DNA from: Pseudomonadota bacterium
GTDB taxonomy: Bacteria; Pseudomonadota; Alphaproteobacteria; HIMB59; GCA-002718135
DNA: 5,224 nt
Assembly: GCA_027625355.1 (NCBI GenBank)
Contig: JAQBWI010000082.1
Coordinates: 1 to 5,224 of the forward strand
Reading direction: 5' to 3'
Position numbers and translations under genes: made by a program. Position 1 is the stretch's first letter. Every line of letters begins with the position of its first letter. A model generated the notes under the pieces. It ran no database searches and was not told the origin of the DNA. It saw only the letters and a program-made list of their open reading frames with translations. Below, in pieces: positions 1 to 5,224 of the stretch.

Positions 1-268
1 TGGAAATATCTAAAATTTTTCTTGCACATTCATTTGCAATTAATTCAAAATGGTATGTTTCTCCACGAATAACACAACCTAGGGCAATAAATCCTCTGTA
101 TTTTTTGATATTTTTTGAGATTAAAAAAGGAATTTCAAAACAACCAGGTGCAAATAAAATATCATAATTAATATTATTTAACTTTAATTCATTTATTGAT
201 CCTTTTAATAAATTCTTTCCAATTTCCTTATAGTAATCAGATATTACAATTAAAACTTTCTTTTTCAT
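1..268 (-). CDS. ribH: 6,7-dimethyl-8-ribityllumazine synthase, N-terminal 89 codons (cut by window edge)
   Basis: Lumazine synthase condenses 5-amino-6-ribitylamino-uracil with 3,4-dihydroxy-2-butanone 4-phosphate, the penultimate riboflavin step, in the cytosol, usually as a pentamer or an icosahedral shell. The start is ATG at 268-266 and the frame stays open to base 1; the family is about 140-160 residues, so roughly the C-terminal 40% lies outside the window. Visible motifs are a first strand VLIVIS (residues 5-10), the substrate loop APGCFEIP (40-47) and ALGCVIRGETYHFE (62-75), in which His73 corresponds to the catalytic His of the family. Tyr12 sits where a stacking Phe or Trp is usual. 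The ETYHFE form resembles alphaproteobacterial enzymes. The ATG overlaps the ribB stop as ATGA (268-265), and only an A-rich stretch with no clear Shine-Dalgarno precedes it, so translational coupling is likely. Downstream, outside the window, nusB would be the usual neighbour (expectation only). Confidence 0.95.
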   Translation of the reverse strand, partial: MKKKVLIVISDYYKEIGKNLLKGSINELKLNNINYDILFAPGCFEIPFLISKNIKKYRGFIALGCVIRGETYHFELIANECARKILDIS

Positions 269-1368
269 ATTTTTTGTTGTTCAGTTATCTCAATATCAAA
301 TCCATTCAAGGCTATAATTTTTTTCTTTGAATTTGAAAGTAATATTATTTTTTTAATTCCAATATTTTTTAAAATTTGAGCACCTACACCGTATTCACGA
401 AGTTCAAGTTTGTTATCTTGTTTCTGTCGCTGATCAAAAGCTTTCAAAATATTTGGCGCAATATCATTATTAATCAAAACTATCGCACCCGATCCGTGCT
501 TTTCTATGACATCAAAAGAATGGTTAATTTCATCTCCAAAAATATTTTTTTCTGCAAATATGTCTTTTTCAATATTAAGTTTATGCATTCTAACAGGGTA
601 TGATTCATTTGGGGACTTAATATTTTTTACTAAAGCATAGTGTTTTTCTTTCGAAATTGAATTTTCAAAAATTTTTAAAATAAAATCATTACCTTTGTCA
701 CTTTCAAAAAAACGTTCTGATACTTGATTAATAATTTTAGTATATTTTAACCGATATTTTATTAAGTCAGAAACAGTACCAACTTTTAAATCATGTTTTT
801 CAGCAAAATTTAATATTTCAGGTAATCTAGCCATACTACCATCATCGCTCATAATTTCACATATTACTCCTGATGGATTTAAACCAGCTAATTTTGAAAT
901 ATCAACTGCCGCCTCTGTGTGACCAGCTCTTACCAATACTCCACCATCCCATGACATTAACGGAAATACATGGCCTGGGGAAACTAGATCATTTTTATTT
1001 TTATTATGATTAATGGCTACTGATATTGTGTGTGATCGATCTGCGGCAGATATACCAGTTGTAACACCCTCTTTAGCTTCAATAGAAATTGTAAACGCCG
1101 TTAAGTCATTTTTTTGATTACTTGGATTCATTAAAGGTAAGTTTAATTCTTCAATCCTCTGCTTTGTCATGGACAGACAAATAAGCCCCCTTCCATATTT
1201 AGCCATAAAATTAACGGCGTCTGGGGTTGCCATTTGTGCAGGTATAATCAAATCACCTTCATTTTCCCTATCAGGATCATCGACCAAAATATACATTTTA
1301 CCATTTCTAGCCTCTTCAATGATCTCCTCTATGGGAGAAATTTTGGCGGTCTGAACTTTATTCATCAT
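265..1368 (-). CDS. ribB: 3,4-dihydroxy-2-butanone-4-phosphate synthase with degenerate GTP cyclohydrolase II-like domain (RibBX type)
   Basis: A 367-residue two-domain protein. Residues about 12-208 form a complete DHBP synthase, which converts ribulose 5-phosphate to formate plus the four-carbon riboflavin precursor. The acidic metal/substrate loop DDPDRENEGD is at 30-39, GVTTGISAADR at 101-111, PGHVFP at 131-136, GHTEAAVD with metal-ligand His150 at 149-156, and CEIMSDDGSMAR at 170-181. Residues about 213-367 align with GTP cyclohydrolase II at PVRMH (258-262), REYGVGAQIL (324-333) and LLSNSKKK (343-350). However, this half contains no cysteine at all, so the three zinc ligands are absent, and the usual RQEGRGIGL motif is not recognisable. 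I therefore infer that only RibB activity remains. Automated pipelines may call it RibBA. The first ATG (1368) forms an ATGA overlap with the ribE stop; a second ATG follows directly at 1365, and both lie at usable distances from GAAGGA at 1380-1375. Confidence 0.95.
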   Translation of the reverse strand: MMNKVQTAKISPIEEIIEEARNGKMYILVDDPDRENEGDLIIPAQMATPDAVNFMAKYGRGLICLSMTKQRIEELNLPLMNPSNQKNDLTAFTISIEAKEGVTTGISAADRSHTISVAINHNKNKNDLVSPGHVFPLMSWDGGVLVRAGHTEAAVDISKLAGLNPSGVICEIMSDDGSMARLPEILNFAEKHDLKVGTVSDLIKYRLKYTKIINQVSERFFESDKGNDFILKIFENSISKEKHYALVKNIKSPNESYPVRMHKLNIEKDIFAEKNIFGDEINHSFDVIEKHGSGAIVLINNDIAPNILKAFDQRQKQDNKLELREYGVGAQILKNIGIKKIILLSNSKKKIIALNGFDIEITEQQKI

Positions 1369-1958
1369 AATTTATCCTTCATAGAAAATCTAGCCAGATA
1401 ATCAAACTCTATATTTACTAAATCCTGTATCTTTAAGTATTTAAGGTTAGTGTTATCATAAGTATGAGGAATTACTGAAATTGAAAAATTGTTATTATCT
1501 TGCTTAGCTATAGTTAGAGATATTCCATTAATGGCAACAGAGCCTTTTTCAACGATAAAATTTTTATCTTTATTCTTAAAATTTTGAAAAGTAAATTCCC
1601 AACTATTATTCAACTTTTTTATATTAGTGACATTGGTGGTGCAATCAACGTGGCCATAAACAAAATGCCCTGCTATTTCGTCACCAATCTTTAATGATTT
1701 TTCTATATTAATTTTAACTAATTCATTAAATTGTTCATTTGAAAAATTTGTCCTCTCCTGAGTTTCCTCACCAACATTGACTTTAAATTTATATAAGTCA
1801 TTTTTAAAATTAATTTGAGTTACCGTAAGACAAACACCATTACAGCAAATGGAAGAACCGATTTTACAATCACTTAAGTCAAGAGGGGTGGCAATTTCTA
1901 ATTCTCCGTTTGTGTAACTAATTACACGACCTAAATTTTGTATTATTCCTGTAAACAT
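1365..1958 (-). CDS. ribE: riboflavin synthase, alpha subunit
   Basis: Riboflavin synthase dismutates two molecules of 6,7-dimethyl-8-ribityllumazine to riboflavin and the ribityl-pyrimidine that RibH reuses. The 197-residue protein starts with the family signature MFTGII and shows the two internally repeated lumazine-binding barrels. Barrel 1 (about 1-92) carries CCNGVCLTVT (38-47); barrel 2 (about 93-190) opens with AGHFVYGHVD (96-105) and carries GSVAINGISLTI (139-150). The C-terminal FDYLARF (185-191) fits the trimerisation-helix start, and the length is near the low end of the usual 200-215. Asn144 stands where Asp is often seen in the second barrel. The ATG shares one base with the ribD stop (TAATG at 1960-1956), with a modest GAAG at 1969-1966 as ribosome site. 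Some organisms call this gene ribC. The identification is firm. Confidence 0.95.
   Translation of the reverse strand: MFTGIIQNLGRVISYTNGELEIATPLDLSDCKIGSSICCNGVCLTVTQINFKNDLYKFKVNVGEETQERTNFSNEQFNELVKINIEKSLKIGDEIAGHFVYGHVDCTTNVTNIKKLNNSWEFTFQNFKNKDKNFIVEKGSVAINGISLTIAKQDNNNFSISVIPHTYDNTNLKYLKIQDLVNIEFDYLARFSMKDKL
1375..1380 (-). promoter_or_regulatory. Shine-Dalgarno site for ribB, inside the end of ribE
   Basis: GAAGGA reads on the minus strand at 1380-1375, the best ribosome binding site in the window. It lies 6 bases before the first ATG (1368) and 9 bases before the second (1365), so it supports initiation here but does not by itself decide between the tandem ATG codons. Confidence 0.6.
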
Positions 1959-3037
1959 TAAATTACTTCATATTTTGAATATAAATTATCTTCAAATTTT
2001 ATTGTTTCTATTAATTTTTTATTTATATTTTTCAATGAACTTCCTTCAATTACTGGAATCCCTTTTTCGCCAATAATAATTGGAGCCTTAAATAAATGAA
2101 TCTCATCAATTAACTTATTTTTGATTAAATCTGCAAATAAAATACCTCCTGCCTCCACAAGTAAATCAGATATTTTAAGTTTATATAAATGAGAGCATAT
2201 TTTTTTTAAATTTAATTTATTATATTCACTTTTCATTTCCACAATTTCACAACCTAACTGTTTTAACTTTTGTGATTTAGGATTTTTTTTAGATGTAAAA
2301 ATAATTACTCTTCTCTCATGTAAATTTTTTAATACTTTTGTATAAAGGGGAATATTTAAATTTTTATCAATAACAACAACATTAAGATATTTTATTATTT
2401 TGTTGTTTTTTCTTACTGTAAATCTAGGGTTATCTTTTAAAATTGTTTTGGATGTAGTTAATATAGCCTGACTTTTAGAACGCAAATTATGTACATAGTT
2501 TCTGCTTTTTGAATTACTTATCCATTTACTTTTATAGTTACTCCATGCAATTTTATAATCAGAAGAAATTGCCATTTTTACTTTAGTGAATGGTTTTTTT
2601 TTCAAGATACTTTTAAAAAAAAAATTATTAGTACTTAAAGTTTTTTCTTTTTGAATACCTACAATTACTTTAATTTTATTTCTTTTAAGCTTGCTAATAC
2701 TTTTGTTTTTTGTTCGTGGATCCTGATCAATGCATGAGACATAGACTTCCTTAATACCCGATCTTAATATTTGATCTGAACAAGAGCCATTCTGAGAACT
2801 ATGAAAACAAGGTTCGAGAGTAACATACATAGTTGCTCCTCTAGATTTTTTACCAGCTTTTTTTAGAGCAACTTCTTCTGCATGAGGTCTACCAGTACTG
2901 CTTGTAACTCCTTTAGAGATAATTTTATTATTTTTTGATATGATACATCCAACACTTGGATTAGGAAAAGTTTTACCCAAATTTTTTAAAGCGATGTCGT
3001 GAGCTAAATTTATAAATTTTAGATGATTGGACATCAT
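1958..3037 (-). CDS. ribD: bifunctional diaminohydroxyphosphoribosylaminopyrimidine deaminase / 5-amino-6-(5-phosphoribosylamino)uracil reductase
   Basis: RibD performs riboflavin steps two and three: deamination of the pyrimidine made from GTP, then NADPH-dependent reduction of the ribosyl side chain. The 359 residues split into an N-terminal zinc cytidine-deaminase fold (about 1-140), with HAE at 52-54 (His52 zinc ligand, Glu54 proton shuttle) and PC at 76-77 with Cys77 and Cys86 completing the zinc site, and a C-terminal DHFR-like reductase (about 149-359), with VKMAISSD (153-160), SKWIS (170-174), DNPRFTVR (202-209) and LLVEAGG (292-298). The reductase half is Lys/Asn-rich and diverged: DYKIA replaces the usual DG(K/R)xA near residue 160. 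Two homopolymer runs sit at the linker. There are tandem ATG codons (3037 and 3034); the first is preferred because the only purine-rich stretch (AGAAGAGAAG) already lies about 10 bases upstream. It follows nrdR after 7 bases and overlaps ribE by one. Confidence 0.94.
   Translation of the reverse strand: MMSNHLKFINLAHDIALKNLGKTFPNPSVGCIISKNNKIISKGVTSSTGRPHAEEVALKKAGKKSRGATMYVTLEPCFHSSQNGSCSDQILRSGIKEVYVSCIDQDPRTKNKSISKLKRNKIKVIVGIQKEKTLSTNNFFFKSILKKKPFTKVKMAISSDYKIAWSNYKSKWISNSKSRNYVHNLRSKSQAILTTSKTILKDNPRFTVRKNNKIIKYLNVVVIDKNLNIPLYTKVLKNLHERRVIIFTSKKNPKSQKLKQLGCEIVEMKSEYNKLNLKKICSHLYKLKISDLLVEAGGILFADLIKNKLIDEIHLFKAPIIIGEKGIPVIEGSSLKNINKKLIETIKFEDNLYSKYEVI
2594..2624 (-). repeat. paired homopolymer tracts in ribD coding strand (T10 then A9) at the domain linker
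   Basis: On the coding (minus) strand, ten T at 2624-2615 encode Phe139-141 with the last base of Asn138, and nine A at 2602-2594 encode Lys146-148. Only 12 bases separate them. They fall at the boundary between the deaminase and reductase domains. The frame is intact in this sequence. Such tracts are prone to polymerase slippage; see the findings for the consequences. Confidence 0.85.
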
Positions 3038-3044
3038 TTTAAAT

Positions 3045-3497
3045 TTACTTCTCTTCTAGATTACCTAAAAAATCTTCAAAATCCTTAACTTCTCTAAAAT
3101 TTTTATACACTGAAGCAAATCTAACATAAGCTACTTGATCTAGGTTAGCCAATGCTTCCATAATATACTGGCCGATAAGTGCAGTTCTTATTTCTCCTTC
3201 GCCAGAATTTTCAAGCTTTCTGACAATTGCATTAACAATCTTTTCGATTTTTTCAGTTTCAATATCTCTTTTTCTCAGTGCCAATGATAATGATCTATAC
3301 ATTTTATCTCTATCAAATGATTCTTTTTGACCATTTGTTTTTACAACAATCAAGTCTCTTAATTGTATTCTTTCAAAAGTTGTAAATCTTGATCCGCAGG
3401 TTTCACAAATTCTCCTTCTTCTAATTGCAGTGTTGTCCTCTGTTGGTCTTGAATCTTTAACTTGAGAGTCTTCATTACTACAAAAAGGACACCTCAT
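3045..3497 (-). CDS. nrdR: transcriptional repressor NrdR
   Basis: NrdR is a zinc-ribbon/ATP-cone repressor that binds NrdR boxes before ribonucleotide reductase genes and senses the ATP/dATP balance. The 150-residue protein matches the usual length. The zinc ribbon is complete, with Cys3, Cys6, Cys31 and Cys34, plus the basic RRRR (26-29) and SRFTTFER (36-43) that follow the family pattern. The ATP-cone spans about 49-139, with VVKTNGQKESFDRDKM (51-66) as its nucleotide-binding start and VAYVRFASVYKNF near the C-terminal end. No nrd gene and no NrdR box is evident in the window, so its targets are elsewhere. A glyA-nrdR-rib order is common in alphaproteobacteria and probably reflects inherited synteny rather than control of riboflavin genes. 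The ATG shares one base with the glyA stop (TAATG at 3499-3495), with GAGG 7 bases upstream. Confidence 0.97.
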   Translation of the reverse strand: MRCPFCSNEDSQVKDSRPTEDNTAIRRRRICETCGSRFTTFERIQLRDLIVVKTNGQKESFDRDKMYRSLSLALRKRDIETEKIEKIVNAIVRKLENSGEGEIRTALIGQYIMEALANLDQVAYVRFASVYKNFREVKDFEDFLGNLEEK

Positions 3498-4786
3498 TAA
3501 AAAGCCTCAGTATAAATCGGATATTTTTTACACATGTTAATTACTTTATCTTTCATTGAAGAAATAAATTGTTTTTGATTATCTTCGCTTTGATGAATAT
3601 TATCAAGAACTTCTGATATCATATTACCGATTTCAGTGAAATCACTATCATTAAACCCTCTTGAAGTAGCTGCAGCTGTCCCAAACCTCAATCCACTTGT
3701 TATTTTAGGAGGATTGGGATCATAAGGAATAGCATTTTTATTGCATGCAATCCCAACATCTTCTAAAATTTTTTCAGCCTTATCACCTGTGACACCCTTA
3801 GGGGTAAGATCTAACCAAACAATATGAGAGTCAGTCCCACCAGTAACAATTTTAAATCCATTATTTACTAAAGATGATGATAGAGCTTTAGCATTAGTAA
3901 TAACTTTTTTAATATAATCTTGAAACTCTGGCTTTAAAGCTTCTCCAAAAGCTACAGCTTTTCCAGCCATTACATGCATTAAGGGGCCGCCTTGTAAACC
4001 AGGAAAGACAGCGCTATTAATTTTTTTAATTAGAGTTTCATCATTAGTCAAAATCATTGCGCTTCTTGCTCCTCTTAAAGTTTTGTGAGTAGTGGAGGTA
4101 ACAATATGAGCATGTTCTATAGGGTTAGGATATTGTTTACCAGCAATTAGTCCTGAGTAATGAGCCATATCAACTAATAAATACGCACCGACTTTATCTG
4201 CAATATCTCTAAATTTTTTCCAATCTATCGTTCTAGGATAAGCAGATGCTCCCGCTATAATTAATTTTGGTTTATGTTCTAAAGCTAGAACTTCTACTTC
4301 TTCATAATCAATTAAGTCTTTATCATTTCCATCTTTTTTAACACCATACTGAATAGGGTTAAACCATTTACCCGATAGGTTTGGTTTGGCTCCATGTGTT
4401 AAATGACCTCCTGAAGCAAGAGACATTCCTAGAATTGTATCATGGGGTTGCAAGAGCGCTAAAAAAACAGCTTGATTAGCTTGAGCACCACTATGTGGCT
4501 GAAGGTTAGCATACTTACAATTATATAATTCCTTAACTCTTTCTAAGGCTATATTTTCAGCCTCATCAACAAACTCACATCCACCATAATATCTGTTCCC
4601 AGGATAACCCTCAGCATACTTATTTGTCATTACTGAGCCTTGTGCATTTAAAACAGCTTTAGAAGCAATGTTTTCAGAAGCAATTAGTTCTATTTGGTTT
4701 TGTTGTCTTTCCAGTTCTTTTTTTAAAGTTTCATATACTTCTGGATCAGCATCTATAATATTATCATTAAAAAATTTTAAACTCAT
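3497..4786 (-). CDS. glyA: serine hydroxymethyltransferase
   Basis: SHMT is a cytosolic PLP enzyme interconverting serine and glycine while loading tetrahydrofolate with a one-carbon unit, which feeds purine, thymidylate and methionine synthesis. The 429-residue length is typical. ELIASEN (33-39) and NKYAEGYPGNRYYGG (55-69) form the substrate/cofactor entrance. LVDMAH (204-209) includes Asp206, which pairs with the PLP ring nitrogen. STTHK (231-235) carries the Schiff-base Lys235. FPGLQGGP (261-268) and SGLRFGT (364-370), with the carboxylate-binding Arg367, are intact. After the PLP lysine the sequence reads TLRGARSAM rather than the usual bacterial TLRGPRGG. The ATG overlaps the rpiB stop as ATGA (4786-4783), with a purine-rich GAGAAG only 2 bases upstream, so initiation probably relies on coupling. 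No glycine riboswitch fits before it, because the preceding bases are rpiB coding sequence. Confidence 0.98.
   Translation of the reverse strand: MSLKFFNDNIIDADPEVYETLKKELERQQNQIELIASENIASKAVLNAQGSVMTNKYAEGYPGNRYYGGCEFVDEAENIALERVKELYNCKYANLQPHSGAQANQAVFLALLQPHDTILGMSLASGGHLTHGAKPNLSGKWFNPIQYGVKKDGNDKDLIDYEEVEVLALEHKPKLIIAGASAYPRTIDWKKFRDIADKVGAYLLVDMAHYSGLIAGKQYPNPIEHAHIVTSTTHKTLRGARSAMILTNDETLIKKINSAVFPGLQGGPLMHVMAGKAVAFGEALKPEFQDYIKKVITNAKALSSSLVNNGFKIVTGGTDSHIVWLDLTPKGVTGDKAEKILEDVGIACNKNAIPYDPNPPKITSGLRFGTAAATSRGFNDSDFTEIGNMISEVLDNIHQSEDNQKQFISSMKDKVINMCKKYPIYTEAF
3505..3508 (-). promoter_or_regulatory. Shine-Dalgarno site for nrdR inside the glyA 3' end
   Basis: GAGG on the minus strand at 3508-3505 ends 7 bases before the nrdR ATG at 3497. 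It lies within the last codons of glyA and supports this ATG as the start, giving Cys3 at the expected position for the family. Confidence 0.5.
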
Positions 4787-5199
4787 ATCTTCTCTATTCT
4801 TTGTTTGTGTCTTCCTGCTTCAAATTGTGTTTCAATAAACATTTTTACACAATTTATTGCTTCTTCAGCTTCCATAAATCTTCCAGGTATAACTAATACA
4901 TTAGCGTCGTTATGCTGTCTAATTAATCTTGCTACTTCTACACTGTTTACTAGCCCTGCCCTAATACCTTTAGATCTATTAGCCGCTATGCTCATCCCTA
5001 CCCCTGTTCCACAAATTAAAATACCTAAACTTTTATCATTATTTAATACTTCATTAGTTAATTTTTTTGCAAAATCAGGATAGTCAACACTATCAATAGA
5101 ATTAGTCCCCAAATCAATAAATGAAGAAAAATTATCTTTTAATTTAGTTTTCATTTCATATCCTGCATGATCAGAAGCTATAAAAATTTTCTTATTCAT
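4783..5199 (-). CDS. rpiB: ribose-5-phosphate isomerase B
   Basis: RpiB interconverts ribose 5-phosphate and ribulose 5-phosphate in the pentose phosphate pathway and is unrelated in sequence to RpiA. The 138 residues cover the whole LacA/RpiB fold. ASDHAGYEMK (8-17) holds the Asp10/His11 substrate pair, VDYPDFA is at 38-44, and the anion-hole loop CGTGVGMSIAANR (63-75) has catalytic Cys63. RQHNDANVL (94-102) carries His96, the ring-opening base position, and the C-terminal FEAGRH (126-131) gives the phosphate-contacting Arg/His. The start at 5199 puts the first strand immediately at the N terminus, as in the family. AAGGGA at 5220-5215 is about 15 bases upstream, too far for an ideal ribosome site. 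LacAB-type galactose isomerases share the fold, but the motifs and the glyA neighbour favour RpiB. Its product or substrate, ribulose 5-phosphate, is the RibB substrate four genes downstream. Confidence 0.96.
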   Translation of the reverse strand: MNKKIFIASDHAGYEMKTKLKDNFSSFIDLGTNSIDSVDYPDFAKKLTNEVLNNDKSLGILICGTGVGMSIAANRSKGIRAGLVNSVEVARLIRQHNDANVLVIPGRFMEAEEAINCVKMFIETQFEAGRHKQRIEKI

Positions 5200-5224
5200 A
5201 TTAATTAATTACTATTCCCTTATA
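5200..5224 (-). other. upstream remnant: possible tail of a preceding gene or leader of rpiB
   Basis: These 25 bases are all that is visible before rpiB. Read on the minus strand, one frame is open from the window edge (Tyr-Lys-Gly-Ile-Val-Ile-Asn) to a TAA at 5203-5201, one base before the rpiB ATG; the other two frames contain stops. This could be the end of another co-transcribed gene, consistent with the packing of the rest. It could equally be AT-rich leader sequence, with TATAAG as a -10-like element, but no -35 can be assessed. I cannot decide between them. Confidence 0.25.

Noticed and set aside
376..603. Plus-strand open frame of 75 codons opposite the RibA-like domain of ribB
   Set aside because: Phe/Ile/Asn-rich translation typical of reading AT-rich coding DNA backwards; fully inside the ribB reading frame, with no independent support.
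1169..1354. Plus-strand open frame of 61 codons opposite the start of ribB
   Set aside because: Antisense to the conserved DHBP synthase active-site segment, whose codon choice explains the open frame.
1510..1545. Asn144 in place of Asp in the second lumazine-binding barrel of RibE
   Set aside because: VNG/ING versions of this motif are common in riboflavin synthases and the rest of both barrels is intact, so no loss of function is indicated.
2440..2470. Apparent loss of a glycine (TTSKT instead of a VGxGT pattern) in the RibD reductase domain
   Set aside because: E. coli RibD, as I recall it, reads TSSAT at the same place, so this is a normal variant rather than evidence of inactivation.
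3038..3044. Possible internal promoter or terminator between nrdR and ribD
   Set aside because: Only 7 bases separate the genes, with no hairpin or room for promoter elements; the AT-rich hexamers nearby are expected from base composition.
4805..5083. Plus-strand open frame of 92 codons opposite rpiB
   Set aside because: It lies wholly antisense to a well-conserved RpiB with all catalytic motifs. The translation is hydrophobic but matches no family I recognise, and no plus-strand gene or ribosome site supports it. It is a shadow of rpiB codon structure.
1..5224. Mobile elements, CRISPR arrays, tRNA/rRNA genes or phage-like genes
   Set aside because: Every base apart from about 32 is accounted for by seven conserved housekeeping reading frames. 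I saw no direct or inverted repeats beyond short AT runs and no tRNA-like cloverleaf or T-loop motif.

Overview
The window is a tightly packed, single-strand gene block. All seven genes lie on the minus strand, so transcription runs from high to low coordinates. DNA is strongly AT-rich (about 30% G+C by eye), coding sequence is rich in Lys, Asn and Ile, and there is almost no intergenic DNA. The gene order rpiB-glyA-nrdR-ribD-ribE-ribB(A)-ribH is an alphaproteobacterial arrangement. Order, base composition and compression together suggest a streamlined marine alphaproteobacterium of the SAR11/Pelagibacterales type. That placement is an inference; it was not tested by a search. The standard genetic code fits: TGA and TAA are both used as stops and Trp is read from TGG.

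Layout in transcription order: 5224-5200, a 25-base upstream remnant; 5199-4783, rpiB (ribose-5-phosphate isomerase B); 4786-3497, glyA (serine hydroxymethyltransferase); 3497-3045, nrdR (repressor of ribonucleotide reductase genes); 3037-1958, ribD (bifunctional deaminase/reductase); 1958-1365, ribE (riboflavin synthase alpha chain); 1368-265, ribB with a degenerate RibA-like C-terminal domain (RibBX type); 268-1, the first 89 codons of ribH (lumazine synthase), cut by the window edge. Five of the six gene junctions overlap by 1 or 4 bases and the sixth gap is 7 bases, so this reads as one translationally coupled operon with no room for internal promoters, terminators or an FMN riboswitch.

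Function: RibB turns ribulose 5-phosphate into the four-carbon unit. RibD deaminates and reduces the pyrimidine derived from GTP. RibH joins the two into lumazine, and RibE dismutates lumazine to riboflavin. The GTP cyclohydrolase II step appears to be missing here, because the C-terminal domain of the RibB protein lacks all the zinc-binding cysteines; the activity must come from elsewhere in the genome. RpiB handles the same pentose phosphate pool that feeds RibB. GlyA supplies glycine and one-carbon units needed for purine (GTP) synthesis.

I found no wholly new system. The points most worth a second look are the dead RibA-like domain and a pair of long homopolymer tracts at the RibD domain linker, where any one-base slip would release a deaminase-only protein.
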